Shown here piece after piece: positions 22,342 to 35,764 of a stretch of DNA of 64,000 bases. Made by a program: the position numbers and the translations under genes. The notes beneath the pieces were generated by a model, which did not search any database, was not told where the DNA came from, and saw only the letters and a list, made by a program, of their open reading frames with translations. The stretch is taken from the NCBI GenBank assembly GCA_021397845.1, contig CM038052.1, positions 41,028,449 to 41,092,448 of the forward strand. Reading direction: 5' to 3'. This DNA is from Areca catechu. Taxonomy: Eukaryota > Streptophyta > Magnoliopsida > Arecales > Arecaceae. The stretch's first letter is position 1. Every line of letters starts with the position of its first letter.

Positions 22342-23768
22342 TGTTGGCTCCACCCAATGATTTTGATGAATAACAAAATATTAAGTGCATATTGTATACT
22401 AATGAGGATTTCAAGTTGTGAGTTTTCAGGAAGAATGTACATCAAAATCTCAAAAACTTATGATTTATGGCACATAATGGCACAGAGCAATTCTCATGAA
22501 TCCGGACATCCTCTTCATTGAAAAGGGCATAAAAATATTTAAATATTATGGGTTTATGTTTTCAAGAATTATATTTATGTTTTCGAGGCATTTACACTTG
22601 AATCTGAGATTTTTCAGTCTCAAGTGTCGACACCTGGACAGTCAAGTGTCGACACTTCAGCATTTGGCATAGACAAAAATCCTTGGCACGCCAAGTGTCG
22701 ACACTTACAACCAAGTGTCGACTCAAGGCCTGAGAATTTTGAAAATACAGAACTTTGTAATTTGAGAATTTTTGTGTCAAGTGTCGACACCTGTGCATCA
22801 AGTGTTGACACTTGAAAGTTCAAGTGTCGACACTCAGAGATCAAGTGTCGACACTTGACAGCCAAGTGTCGACACCTGACAGCCAAGTGTCGACACTTGC
22901 AGCCTGACAGCTCTAACGGATCTATTTTTCTGGCTTGCAGAACTTGCTTTTCAAGCTTCAAACGGCTATTTCCGAGGTACCAACGGTCACAAACCATTTT
23001 TTGGAAGGTTCTTGGTGTATTTAACCTCTACCAACCTCATTTTAAAGAAAAGGAAGTATATTGAAGTGCATTCAAGTCTACTCAAAAGCCAAAAAGCCAA
23101 TATTCTCTCAAATACTTCATATCAAAAGCCTCTTATAGTTTGATTCCTTGAAAAGCCTACAAGCTCATCCTTACTTCATTCCAAAAGAGGCACTTTGAAG
23201 AAGATTCCAAGGAAGAGTGAAGACAAAGCATCTACTTGAGCTTCAAAGATTCCAATCTATTCTTGAAGAGAGTTTGTTTTAGTTTTAAATTGTATATCTG
23301 TTTTTTATTGTGATTTGACCTTGCTTTCAAGGGTGTCTTGAAAGAAGGTTATTGTGGTTTATTGATGAGCCAAAGGGATAAAACCAACTAGGGTTAACTT
23401 GTGAGCCCGAAGACAAAACAAGTGTTAAGGTTTGTTGGTAAGCCTAAGTGATAAAACCAACTTAGGTTTTGACTTGTGAGCCTTGTGAAAAACAAGTCAA
23501 CTGTAATCTAGTTTGGATTATAGTGAAATTCCCAAGGGTGGCTTGGGGAGTGGATGTAGGTGCTAGGTTTGCACCGAACCACTATAAACCTTGTGTTTGT
23601 GTGTGATTACTCTCTTCCTCTCTTGCTCTTTAATTATTGCTACCACTTTAAATATCTTGCATTGAATTCATCATTGTTCACAAGCACCACTAGTCCCTCT
23701 CATTATTATCTTAAATTTTTTAAAAGATCCAATTCACCCCCCCTCTTGGGCTCCATTTCTGGGCAACA
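22342..23768 (+). repeat. 3' LTR of the SIRE-like element
   Basis: 1427 bp, TG...CA. It is a close match to the 5' LTR: differences are mostly C/T and G/A changes plus loss of about 35 bp containing two palindrome copies near 22700. It is followed by the GAAGG duplication and then by in-frame hAT coding sequence. Confidence 0.95.
22619..22900 (+). repeat. Palindrome array (10 copies) in 3' LTR
   Basis: Ten copies of the AAGTGTCGACACYT motif, against twelve in the 5' LTR and thirteen in the solo LTR at 51.7 kb. Most copies here keep the exact GTCGAC core. Confidence 0.9.
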
Positions 23769-23773
23769 GAAGG
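23769..23773. repeat. Target site duplication GAAGG (right)
   Basis: Identical to 12713-12717; deleting one copy plus the element restores the hAT reading frame. Confidence 0.95.
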
Positions 23774-24651
23774 ATTATAGTATGGTGCTTGCTTTTGGTG
23801 CTATTCTTGATCCACAAATGAAGCTTGATTTCTTAAAATTTTGTTATATAAAGCTTGACCCTTCAACTTTTCAAGAGAAGATAAAAAATGTGAAGGAGAA
23901 ATTAGAGAAGCTTTTTGAAGAATATGCAAGCAACTTCAATGTACCAAGTGCTTCTCCATCATCTAACGAGTCCATCTTGTTGCATGGGCCAAGTGGAAAT
24001 GGAAGTAAACACAAGAGATCAAGAATCTTCAACGTAAGTTTGGTATTTTTTTAAAAAATTCGACCTTCTTAATTTTTTCTAGTTATATCTTATTGCTTTC
24101 ATTTATATTTTGTCCATTTGTTTAAAATATTGCAGGAGTTTAAAATGTTTCAAAATGAAAATGTTATTCATACTGGCAAGAGTGAATTGGATATTTATTT
24201 GGATGAAACAAAACTTGATTATGACCACTATGATGATTTGGATGTTCTCAATTATTGGAAGACTAATGCAAAACGATTTCCTACTCTCTCTATTATGGCA
24301 CGTGATATATTGAACATTTCAATTACTACAGTGGCATCAAAATCTGCTTTTAGTATTGGTGGTCGTGTTCTTACTAAATATAGAAGTTCTACCCTTCCTG
24401 AAAATATTCAAATTCTAATTTGCACTCGAAATTGGTTACATGGCTTTGTTCCAAATCCTGATGGTAATGTTTCTTATATATTTGTCATATATACTTTCTA
24501 ATTTTGGTTCATTAATTTATTTTTAAAATTAATTGTTTAATTAATTTTTACTTGGTTGTGAATTTTAGATAAAGATTATAACAATGCTAGCCTCGGGATA
24601 TCAACAGTGGATTCAAATATGCTCCAAGAAGATAAATTTGAGGAGGAATAA
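23769..24651 (+). pseudogene. hAT transposase, 3' part with dimerisation domain
   Basis: Continues the hAT frame: KYWK joins DYSMVLAFGAILDPQMKLDFL across the inserted element. Three exons are visible: to 24033 (donor AAC|GTAAGT), 24136-24463 (after TTGCAG; contains SELDIYLDE, LDVLNYWKTNAKRFPTLS, TTVASKSAFSIGGRVLTKYR and ICTRNWLHGF, the hAT C-terminal dimerisation region), and 24569-24651 ending TAA. In the usual ASESAFS motif, Glu is replaced by Lys; if that is the third catalytic Glu, the enzyme is dead even without the insertion. Codon continuity across both introns shows the gene was once functional. Confidence 0.9.
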
Positions 24652-26272
24652 TTTATTTAATTTGATGTTGTTTTTTGAGTTTGAAGAAGATGAATTTGTA
24701 GAAGAATAGTTTATTTGACTTGATGTTGTTTTTGGAGTTTGATATACTATGGATGATATATTAATATTATTATATTTGCTTTATGTTGATGTAACTCTGA
24801 TGTATGCTTGCATAATTGCAATATAGTAGTATCTAGCATGGAAAGGGTTTATATGAAATACATGGTAATCCTCATCATCATCAATCATCATATTCACGAT
24901 ACTTTGAACACTTTGACTTGTTCTTGTTGGTTGAAGATGCCAATGATGACAATCTTGAACCAGAGTCGCTAGGATGGCTCCTCTTCAATCTGGTGAGTGT
25001 CTTCTGCCTTTATATCTAAATTTGTTGGATGATCTCTACATAGCTTCTGAATAAGGCATTATTAGCTATCATACTGGGACAACATATGTTTAGATCACAA
25101 TTTTTCCCGTTGTAGTATATATGATCACTTGACTGCCCGGTTACTGTGTCACTTTTTGTTTATTTTTTTCTGACTGCCAGCCTTGATGACATAGGCTCTC
25201 ATATTTGTTAATAGCTTTTTCATGTCTATCTTGATTCTTAAGATTTAGTCGCATAAGAAAAATATTTTTGTAGTGGTACCTGATATAATATCAGGTTCAT
25301 TAATATTTCTAGGTTTTGCCTTATGCTACTTCTTTTGTTGTTTTTTTAAAAAGGTCAGATTCAAATCCAGATTATCCATGTGATTAATATGTAAGAAGGA
25401 ATCTACTTCAGAAAATCAGCATTTAGTGGGGTTGACTCTAATTCATGGGGATTGGCACAAAACATAAAGATGTGGCTTGTATGTCATATGGTTGGCCTTT
25501 TCTGAAAATTAACTAATATCAGTTTGACATATAAATAGGTTATTTCTAAATAAAATATGAGGCTGTCAATTTAGTAGTTTATTTTTTATTTTAGGGTCGG
25601 ATAAGATGGAAAAGTGTTTTGCATATGATTTATTTTAAAAAAAAGATAGTTGATTATTGCATGGCAGAGTTGGATTACCAAGTGCATTTGTCCTAACTAT
25701 TCTGTTATTGTAGATTCAAATATTCAATATGTCTGTTTTTGAATTCTGTTTTAATCTCTTCCCTTTTATGTTTGGTTCAATGTGGGTGGGTTGAAGGAGA
25801 ATTCATTTTGTAAAATCTTAAATTATCACACGGCTCCTCACAGAAACAGTATTATACCCATCAGTTCTGTTGATATAAATATTTTTTAGCATGTGGATTC
25901 CTAGCTCACGACCCTAGTTCTAGCCCATGATCCTAGTCCATGATCCAATAGGAGGCTGGCCCGATCTTAGCCCACGTTCCATATAAGATTGGACTGGATT
26001 GATTTTTTTTGATCTATTTATATAAATAGGTCTAGCTCGATCTGGCCATGTAAGTCCATATGCGTTAGACCAGGTCGGGCCATGTTGATAGCTCTAATTT
26101 GAGTAATATACTTACGTTGAGTATGGTTCTCCGCGAGTCACTGTAAACAGGAATCTTGGAGCTCCATCAAAATCCCCAAAAACCTAGCTCCAGAAAAGAG
26201 GAACCGAGAACTAGAAGAAACCTAGGCTTTTAATCTCCTCGTTCTCGTCGGGGGCACCAGATTGAAGTCGAG
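24652..26272. other. hAT 3' flank and upstream region of the U-box gene
   Basis: AT-rich, with no further coding signal. Two similar 60-70 bp units (AGTTTGAAGAAGATGAATTTG and similar) follow the hAT stop. 25890-26090 contains a GC-richer patch with repeated 'CCCATGATCC' and 'GGTCGGGCCATG' words. 26100-26272 should hold the promoter and 5' leader of the downstream gene, but no convincing TATA box was found. Confidence 0.5.
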
Positions 26273-29200
26273 ATGGGGAAGAAGCAGCACAGCAAGGATC
26301 GGATGTTCATCACGAAGACGGAGTGGGCGACCGAGTGGGGCGGCGCCAAATCGAAGGAGACCACGCCCTTCAAGCGCTTGCCTTTCTACTGCTGTTCGTA
26401 AGTTTCCCTCCTAAAACTCTAGACTTCTTTAATTGTTCTCCAATTTAAGGCCTTAATTTGTTTTCCGCTCTTTTTCATTATTTTCTCCTTACATTGGAAT
26501 TTTTTTCTTCTTTATTTTGATGAATTGTAGGGTTACTTTTACGCCGTTTGAAGACCCTGTGTGCACGGCCGATGGGACTGTATTCGACATAATGTTAGTA
26601 TTTTCAGAAAATTTGCAATTTTTTTTTGTTGTCTAGATTGTTGAAATTATCCAATTCATTGTTTCTAATGGAAGAAAGTACTGTTGATTTTTATACGAAT
26701 ATTCGGTGCAGGAATATACTTCCTTATATTAAGAAATACGGCAAGCATCCAGTTACTGGAGGTCCTCTCAAGCAAGAAGATCTCATTGCCCTCACGTTCC
26801 ACAAGAATTCTGATGGTAAATTCCAATTTATCTAATACGGAATGAAAATTTTTCCTCATAATTGCTAATTTGCAGCATATGAGAGTTTTTATTAGGATAA
26901 TATATTTTCCAGTATCCAGTGATAAATGAGTCACGGTATTGGTTTCCTATTTATTTATTTATACCTGCAGATAGGGCAAGGTTGCAGGTTTATAAACGTT
27001 TATTAAAATTTTCAAACAGCATTTTTTTTGTCTCATAAGTATGGATTGTATTCAGATGCCACACCAAATAACTGGGAACCAAAGGTATCAGGACCGTGGT
27101 GATCTACATTTGATGGTGAGCCTACCCATCCAGTTGGTGGTTTACCACTCAATTTTGGTGATCTTAATAATGGAACAAGACCGAGCATGGTAGATAAAAA
27201 AATGTCATAAACTGAATATGTTATGTTTTCCCAAGATATTATTTTGTCAGAGTTATTAATGATCAGTTCCCAGAAAACATATTAACTGCTGCTGTCTGTA
27301 ACACTTTGCCTATTTGTCAATTTAAGGTTTACACTATGTTTGCCTATTCACCCTATTTTCTCTTTAGTCCTCACAAATAAAGGAGGGCTGACAAACGTTC
27401 CTTGTAATGTAAAAAATATCTTTGTGAGTGTCAGACTTTTGTATTTTCAAGGTGTGTTTTACTATCGCAGGATAGAAAATTGAATGTTTGGGCAGCTCTC
27501 GTGTAATATTAACCATAATCTGAGAGTTGGCTAAGAGCTTTTGCTTGGTCCATTACCTTTGGGAGGTCATATCTTAAGTAGGACTTGGCAGGACTTGCAG
27601 TTAACAACCACATTTTGAAGACCAAGATCATCTATTATCCCTTTCTACTTATGGACAGAACTCTCAAATGATTGTAGTTCATTCAATAGTAAACAAAGAA
27701 GAAAGAAAATTCCCTCTTAAAGAGAGAAAATCTGTGCAAATAAATTTACTGATCATCCAAGCTGGGCCAGAGTTAATGCCTCAGAAAGAGAGTCTCAAAA
27801 TATGAAAATAAAAAAAAAAGGTCAAATTTAAGTAGATCAACTCTAATGCCTAGTCCATGTGTGCGAACTGAATCCCCAATAAAAATGAAATGCATCGAAA
27901 CACTTCTTTCTTTTCTTGAGATGTGGCTCTTTGAAGGTGCATCTCCTTAATGATACCTTCCTTCTTTAAAATTAAAATAGGCCTATGTGCACACATCCCA
28001 AATCACACTGCCACCCTCACTGTCATGTGCTGTGCATGTGCCAAATACTAAAGTTTTATTCATTCAGAACATAGAGTATGCTGAATGCCATAAAATGACT
28101 CCCTAACAAATAAATGAAAGTTCAACATAAATGAACACAACTGTGTCCTCTCTGAAAAATCTCATTTGTAGACATATGGCCACATACCCTTAGCAATAAC
28201 CTTATGTGAGGAATAATTGCATAGAAAATTAGTGAACTTTATTCTCTCTTATCTATTCAAAACCTAAAAATATTGCACATTCAACTTCTTATTAATTACA
28301 AAGGCATCTTATCCATGTTTATGTTTTCTTCCACATTCATATAGAAATGTATGATCACTCATCACAAGCAATAACTATGAAGTTTGAGAACTCCTTGGTA
28401 TCCTAATGCTCGAGGTTGTATCAGCAAGAATCAAATTGGAACATTTCTTGAGCCACTGCTTATGTAAAAGGGGATAAGGGTCACCTAGTGTAAGAAACCA
28501 GAGACAAGAAGAGGAGGAAGAGGTGCTTAGATGAATCCAGGAAACTTGAGTTGGTTTGAGGTTTGGTTTGAGGAATATAGGTTCTGCATAAATTTATGAA
28601 GCAGGATGAATGTGGGATTTGATTTGGATGGTCAAGATGGTCGAAACTAAACCATCTCAATTCAACTCAAGTAAGCCTCAACCTCAATCTAGATGGGGTT
28701 GTTTACATGAATCCTTTTCTTTTATTGTGCTTGGTTTTGGGCCATACTTGATGTTGAGATATCAAGTATTAGTTCATCCCATATGATTTTCGGTCTCTTT
28801 ATCTGTCTTTATATCTTTTACATGTATCATAAAATTTCTCTTTGGGATTCATGTTCATAGTATGTGACTATAGTTTTATGCTAGTCGTCAACCTACTACA
28901 ACTCTTTGCCTTTATCTGGGCTGGGGCCAGCTATGTAAAAGGGTATTATATATGGGTGGAATTATTATCCAAACCATGTACAAGCATTAGATTTCATGCT
29001 TCCATCATGGTTGCTTTCTATTGTTATGAAGAAATTTTTATTCTTTGATAACAATAAATGCAATTTGCTCCGAGGAAATGTTCAGAAAGGGGATGGGATG
29101 GTCTTTTGTGTTTAGATTGTAGAGTAGAAAAAAGATATTAGATGCATAAGAGAGGAGAGAAAGGATTGGGATTCCATAGTAACTAACCTTTCAAATAACT

Positions 29201-32200
29201 TCCATTGGGACGGTCTCCTCCCCCTATATAGGTAAAGCCATTTTTTCTTATTTCCATCCAATTCAAACCGTGTGTGATTCAAACTAGTTTCAGAATTAGA
29301 TCCTATGGTATTTCTAAACTATTCCATGGATATAAAACCTTAACTTTATTCTACTTTAATCCTATTATGACCTATTTCCTATGGTACTCCAAAACTATGC
29401 TATAGATAGAATAATCCACTCTCTTGTGTGATAACATGAGGGCCTCTTCAAACATTTTGATTTTGCATCAGAAATAGTAATCATGAATTCGTAAATCGCA
29501 TCATAGTTCTCATGAAAGTTCTTTTTTAGCGATTTAAACATTCCTTTTGTACTGATTTTATATAAATTAGATTCCTTATGCATTTGCATAACCATGGATT
29601 TTTGGGTGATGCTGTTTTATGACTGTTGTGTTGTCCCTTCTCTTAATCGCAGGGGAGTACCATTGCCCTGTTTTGAACAAAGTTTTTACAGAGTTTACTC
29701 GTATAGTTGCTGTGAAAACTACAGGAAATGTATTCTGTTATGAGGTAACAAGTTTCTAAGCAGGGATGTTTGTCACATATTATGCTTTAACAAGTCTACC
29801 TCACTGCTTGCTTTCATGATGCAGGCTATTAAAGAACTAAACTTGAAAACCAAAAATTGGAAAGAGTTACTTACGGACGAGCCTTTAACTAAAGATGACT
29901 TGATAACAATTCAGGTAATTTGTTGGAAAGCATATGCTCTCTTCTTCCACTATGCTTATAACTGGATCAACTGTTAACAGTTTTCTGCTTGTGCTCTTGC
30001 AGAATCCAAATGCACTTGATAGCAAGGTGTTGTTGGAATTTGATCATGTTAAAAACAGTCTCAAACTTGATGATGAAGGTGTGGATCTAAATTTACATTA
30101 TTCATGTGACTTCTGAATCTTTGTTTTCATGAAATTGAGATAGATTTTTCCTTTTATATCTTCTTTTGTCAGACTTGAGGAGAATGAAAGAAGATCCATT
30201 ATATAACATAAATGTATCTGGTGATATTAAGCAAATGCTGCAGGAGCTTGGGACTGAGAAGGGAAAGCTAGCTGCACTTCATGGTGGAGGTGGGAGCAAA
30301 GCACAAAATGAAAGAGCTGCTGCACTTGCCGCTATTTTAGCAGCAAGATCTCGTGTCAAAGAGGACTCCAAGTCCAGTGCAAATGGAGAGTCTAAATCCA
30401 CTCAAGGATTCAGTATTGTAGATGCAGCGTCTGCTGCAGTTCATGGAAGAAGTGCAGCAGCAGCCAAAGCATCATCTGATGATAAGACTGCAGCTCGAAT
30501 TGCTCTACACATGGCAGGTGAAAGAGCACCTGTAAATGCAAAACTTGTATGTCTGCTTCTCCATTCTTTCTTTCTAAGGCAACTTTATTGGAACCTCTGT
30601 TGCATTGTTCACTTTAATTTTCCCATAAAACTTATAAAGTTGTTGGAAAACTTCAGGTAAAAAGCCGTTTTACTACAGGAGCTGCTTCACGTTCTTTCAC
30701 ATCTACTGCTTATGATCCTGTGACGAAAAACGAATTTGAATATGTCAAAGTTGAAAAGAATCCGAAAAAGAAAGGATATGTTCAATTGCATACAACCCAC
30801 GGAGACTTGAATCTGGAACTGCATTGTGATTTAACCCCACGGACATGCGAAAACTTCATTACACTTTGTGAAAATGGTTATTATAATGGTGTTGCTTTCC
30901 ATCGAAACATTAGGTATGATTGATAAGTCACAATTTTCTTTTCCATGTTCTTCTATTGTATGCACAAAGAAGGCTAACGGTTCACATTCTGTAGGAACTT
31001 CATGATTCAAGGTGGGGATCCCACTGGCACAGGGAAAGGAGGGCAGTCCATTTGGGGTAAACCTTTCAAGGATGAGCTAAATTCAAAACTGCTGCATTCA
31101 GGAAGGGGCATTGTCAGCATGGCAAACAGTGGTCCCCATACCAATGGTTCCCAGTTTTTTATTCTTTACAAGTCTGCAAATCATCTAAACTTTAAACATA
31201 CGGTATTTGGTATGGTTGTTGGTGGTTTGACTGCTCTTGCAGCAATGGAGAAGGTTCCTATTGATGATGATGACAGGCCTATGGTGAGTAACATTCTTCA
31301 ACATTCTAGTTTGTTTTGCTTTTCTTTATATATATTTTCCTTGAAGATTAAAATGTATTATTTATTTTTCTGTTATCTATTATTTGAAGTTACTCTTTGC
31401 ATTATTTATGTATCTGTCAGGGGTGCAACACACTCAACCTATTCTCAAACATTGCACATGCTTCTTTTCTCTTTAGAATTGAGGTGTCTGAATTTATTCA
31501 ATATTTGTGAATTCCACTACAAGAGTCTCACAAGTGAGTAATAGTGCATTGATTTTCAACTTACAATATTATATTCTTTATCTATGGATATTTACTTCCT
31601 AGATATTGGCTGCATCATGTTTCACATTTGACTTAGTTCTGATGGCAGTAACAAATGCTTGTAGTTTGCACCATATTGAGAATTACTGTTGATGTGCCTT
31701 TCTAGAATATTTTTTTCATTGTTCATGTAACATATAACATAGTAAGAAGGTATTTTGGAAGTTTTGAATGACTATGTTGGCATGAAAATCCTTCTCAGAA
31801 GAAAAGCGACATTCTTACATGGCAATGTTGCTGTGACTTACCACTGACTTATAGGTGCATGTAATTGTTAAAACAAGGACATTATTTAAGTTGATGAGAC
31901 AGTGGTTTTACTGAAATTCTCATGTTTCTTAGAAGCTACTAGCTGGAACAGGATGCAAGTTGTTGCACATTCAGTTAAATTTTAAAATGAATCATTATTT
32001 CCATGATAAACCATATGCTATCTATTGGTTCAGCTTTTGAGTTGCTGTTCACTTTGTGTTGAATTCTCCATTAACATGAGTAACCTTTCAAGATGATTTA
32101 TCACATGTTCGATGTAGGTCTTCTTATTTCTTACTTTTGACCTTTATTTCTGAATCAACACCTGAATCTGATGTTTTTATACGCAAATGATAATAGATTC

Positions 32201-32899
32201 TTATGATATAATTCCTTTTGGTTTTGTATGTTGTAGAATTGACATCGAATTTTTATCCATCCATCATAACAAGAGAAAAGAAATCCTTTCTGAACACAAC
32301 CAGACTTCCTGAAACCCATTGCAGTGCTCCAGCAATCTGTGGATAGGAAATGGGATTGTAGTTATTGCATTTTTTTTTGTCCTTTTATCATGAATTCGGT
32401 GGAACTATGTTGAATTTTTCCTTTTTCTCTCTCAAGTCTCAGCCCATGGTTGTACTTTTTGATATCCTGCTCAAATAATGGTACATTGTGATCCAGGAGG
32501 AAATAAAGATAACAAGTGCCACAGTTTTCGTGAATCCTTACACAGAACCAGATGAAGAGGAACAGAAGGTGGAAGAGGAGAAGAAAGCTACTGATGATGA
32601 TAGGGTAATTTCCATATCTCGTATCTTTTTGGGCAATAATGTTTATTTCCTGCTGTTGGTTTATGATTTGGCTGGTCAAATTGTAAACTCTTCAGGATAA
32701 GGTGGGTGCATGGTTTAGCAACCCAGGCACTGGAGTTACTGGTTCTGTTGGTGTGGGTGGTGGAGTGGGCAAGTACCTGAAAGCAAGGCCTAGTGGAACT
32801 GACAGCACGGCTGGAAATGGTGTGGGAACAGATGACTCGAGCAAGAAGAGGAAAGTAGAGGTCAAAAGTGTAGAATATAAAAATTTTTCTGGCTGGTAA
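26273..32899 (+). CDS. PUB49: U-box/cyclophilin peptidyl-prolyl isomerase, PUB49/CYP65 orthologue
   Basis: Eleven exons join in frame: 26273-26397, 26531-26593, 26712-26815, 29653-29744, 29825-29914, 30003-30078, 30173-30546, 30657-30913, 30995-31283, 32497-32604, 32696-32899; all introns are GT-AG and the product is 593 residues, close to the Arabidopsis protein. It starts MGKKQHSKDRMFITKTEW. Residues about 38-158 hold the U-box region (PFEDPVCTADG, PYIKKYGKHPVTG, CPVLNKVFTEFT), which recruits E2 enzymes for ubiquitination. A coiled, Ala-rich middle follows. Residues about 345-500 form the cyclophilin domain (VAFHRNI with catalytic Arg, NFMIQGGDPTGTGKGG, HTNGSQFF), which isomerises prolyl bonds; the usual Trp is not conserved, as in this subfamily. 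The tail has SKKRK, a likely nuclear signal. The family is nuclear and linked to the spliceosome and transcription. No defects seen. Confidence 0.97.
26816..29652 (+). other. Long third intron of the PUB49 gene
   Basis: 2837 bp, splitting the U-box region after residue 97. No transposon ends or coding domains recognised; it is AT-rich throughout. The other introns are under about 140 bp except intron 9 (31284-32496, 1213 bp). The junctions are GATG|GTAAAT and TCGCAG|GGGAG. Confidence 0.8.
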
Positions 32900-33330
32900 A
32901 AGGATTTCATGTACCATGAGCGTGAAAATAGCAGATATTAGCTGTTGATGATTCTACTGTTACAAGTGTAACCTTCTAAAATGAACTTAATCATTCATTG
33001 AAAACAAGGATGGAAATTTTGTAGAAAGATGCACCAGTAATCAGCTTTCTGATAATGTTGGAAAAGATGCTTCCTCACGATGATAATAGTCGTGGTTATG
33101 GATTTCTGCTGCGGGTGATCTGAGCCATTTCACAGGAGGGGTATGATGCATGAGGTCCCTCATCCTTGTATTGTTTTTATCACTGGAAAAGGTACTACTA
33201 TTTGCTTTTTCTTCGTCGTCAAAGACAGCAATGAAGGGTGATCTGATTTTTTTAACATGCCAGGTTGGATAACCCAGTAATGAGATGACTGCATGATTTG
33301 GGGTAGATTGAGTCTGGCATTCATGGAATT

Positions 33331-33595
33331 GTGTTCATAGCCCAAATATAGTCCTTCAGCATCTTCATGGTGCTCTTAATGTTGTATTACTTTTTTTTAT
33401 TTCTAACATTCAGTGGGAAAACTAGTTGTTACTGGCCGTGTATATTATTGGCTGATCCCTTCTGTGTTCATAGCCCAAATATAGTCCTTCAGCATCTTCA
33501 TGGTGCTCTTAATGTTGTATTACTTTTTTTATTTCTAACATTCAGTGGGAAAACTAGTTGTTACTGGCCGTGTATATTATTGGCTGATCCCTTCT
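33331..33595 (+). repeat. Tandem duplication, two copies of about 133 bp
   Basis: 33331-33463 and 33464-33595 are the same sequence (starts GTGTTCATAGCCCAAATATAG), differing by one T in a T-run. Near-identity suggests a recent duplication, about 430 bp after the PUB49 stop. Confidence 0.95.
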
Positions 33596-35727
33596 ATTTA
33601 CTCAACTTACAGCAAGAAATCAACTTTTTGGAAGGTGCTCTCGAAATCTTTCGTGGGAAATACCATTGATATTTAGATCTTATTATAGCCCAAAATATTT
33701 TTTTATGTTTTTTTATGTTCAAAATATGAAGCCGGAGCATTGCGATACTGAACGATGGGTGAATGACCAGATTGTTCAGTAGACTATATAGCAGCAGCCG
33801 GACTGAATGGTATGATTTTAGAATTCTAAACAAAGTTATGGTTGATCTTATTTCTGTTTTGTGGGAGTTCATTGCAAGCATTAAGATGTATGTCTTTCTT
33901 TAACCTTATGGTCAGGGATTTTTAAGGTTCTTTTAATTATAGATTAATGGTACTGGCATCTACTTAAGAAACCTGTCCCAAATCTCATTTCCTACCTTTT
34001 CAAGTGGTTATCATGCTCTAGAAAATCTTAGAGAGCTAAGAGCTTTTGTGTGTCTGAAGTTTTATCTTCTTGTAGGTCTTTATCACAACCAATATGCGAA
34101 TATCATTGTGACTTCGAGTCACTGCAACTTGGTGCTTTCCACTTACTATTGCTGGCTTTCCCCCAGCCAAAGAAATCCCCGTACTGTTAGATCTCATATT
34201 TCTTTTTGATTCAAAAAGACTTTTTCCCTGCCGGCATGTTTGTCTCACTGAAGTCATTGATCTCGTCATGCAACAGCAAGTCTCTTTTTATTTTTGTTGT
34301 GTCAACCGTCTCTTTCGGACAGTGAAGCTTTTTCTCATCCATGTGCAGCCTATAGAATTCACTCCTTAAGGTTAGATCTAGCTCACCTCATGCATCATTT
34401 CCACTTTGTTTCACAGATGCTGGTTAAAGACTTGACGTGTCGAGTCTAATTTTTCAGATTCTATCATCCTCTTTATGAGACACCTTCCAAAGTGTTTGAG
34501 AGCTGCTAAGTAGAGGAAGGGAAGAAGACCTCCATTTATTTGATTCTTTCTCTCTTGAATGAGGAAATTTATCTTAAAGGTCCGAGGCTTGAGATAGCTA
34601 TTGACCAGGCCACAGAAATGGACCATTGGTCATCAAGTGAACAACAGGTTGGACCACGTATGAAGCTTTGCAAACAGTTATTGTTTGGGCACCTTTTCTC
34701 TTGATCAGCTTTTGCCCATTAAAATGCAAAGTAGATAGGAAAAGGAAACCACGGATATGAACTCTTTTGATGTCAGATATCAATATGGTAGCTTATTAAG
34801 ACAAGCCAATTTTCTAATCATCTCATGGATCGGAATTGCAATCTGCTTTCACTAAACTTAGTTGGAGGTGGATAAATGGATGCCTATATGGACCACAATT
34901 TGCATTGTTGTCAATGATAGCATAAACTTTGAAAATTTACGGACCATTTTTCCAGAATCTAATAAAATCTCACAAGTGCTTTTCTTCGGGAAATACCTCG
35001 CGAGCTAATTCACGAACTCCAGATATGCTTCTCAACTTTTTGAAATTATGAAATCTATGTTTGCGTGTCTAGTTGAAGCCAAATGAAAGAACTTTGATAG
35101 ACCGCAACATAAGAACTGTACATTTGATCCAGGTGGGGTTCCAAGGTTCAAACCAAACCCGAGAAATTACTACAACATATAATTTTAGTTCACATTCTTA
35201 TTTGAAATTCAAAAGCTCTTTAATAAAGTTTTTAAAATTTTTATTTTTACCGAGCTTTAAATATTTTATGTGTAATAATTTTATGATAGGGGACCTTATA
35301 TTAGTTTAACAATTACAATATTGCGTACTTGCAGTCTCATCTGTTTATTTTAATGAAACAAAGATTATTTCTTTAGAGCATTATGACGACGCGGTGATCT
35401 TTTTGATTTTAAAATTTAGGCCCCACCTAAGTGCTAATTCTAATGAGAGAAATCCCCAGAAACAGGCTAAAGTTCAGTAGCAATTAGGTTTATTCCCCGT
35501 CGACAACCAAATAGCTTGTGGCAATCAGCAACCATGGTGTTTTGAACAAAACCTAGGTTAGATTAAATAATTTAATTTCAAATGTTAAGAATAATATTCT
35601 TAATAACTTGATATGGGCTTAGCGGTTCTTGCTTAAGAATCCAAGCTTAATCACTATAGGATACCAGGCTCTGTGTACACTCACACTGCCCTGCTCCTGG
35701 AGACACGTAAAGAGGGTCTTCTCTCAC

Positions 35728-35730
<3 letters not shown>

Positions 35731-35760
<30 letters not shown>
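35731..35760. repeat. (AT)15 microsatellite
   Basis: Thirty bases of pure AT dinucleotide repeat. Confidence 0.95.

Positions 35761-35764
<4 letters not shown>

Larger units (their letters stand above)
12718..23768 (+). mobile_element. SIRE/Maximus-like Copia retrotransposon, 11,051 bp, full structure
   Basis: Complete boundaries: TGTTGGCTCC...GGGCAACA LTRs of 1461 and 1427 bp, an initiator-Met type primer site, gag, pol in Copia order (PR-INT-RT-RH), a 3 kb post-pol region with an extra ORF, and polypurine tract. A perfect GAAGG duplication flanks it. The great length, the long 3' region with an additional ORF, and the wording of the Gag and RT fit the SIRE lineage. It lies inside the hAT transposase pseudogene, so it is younger than that gene. 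Gag, pol and the extra ORF all contain stops or frameshifts, so it is no longer autonomous. The LTRs differ mainly by transitions plus one indel in the palindrome array. Confidence 0.95.

Noticed and set aside
34036..34269. Minus-strand 77-codon frame after PUB49
   Set aside because: Open but short, no recognised domain, no splice partners; insufficient support.
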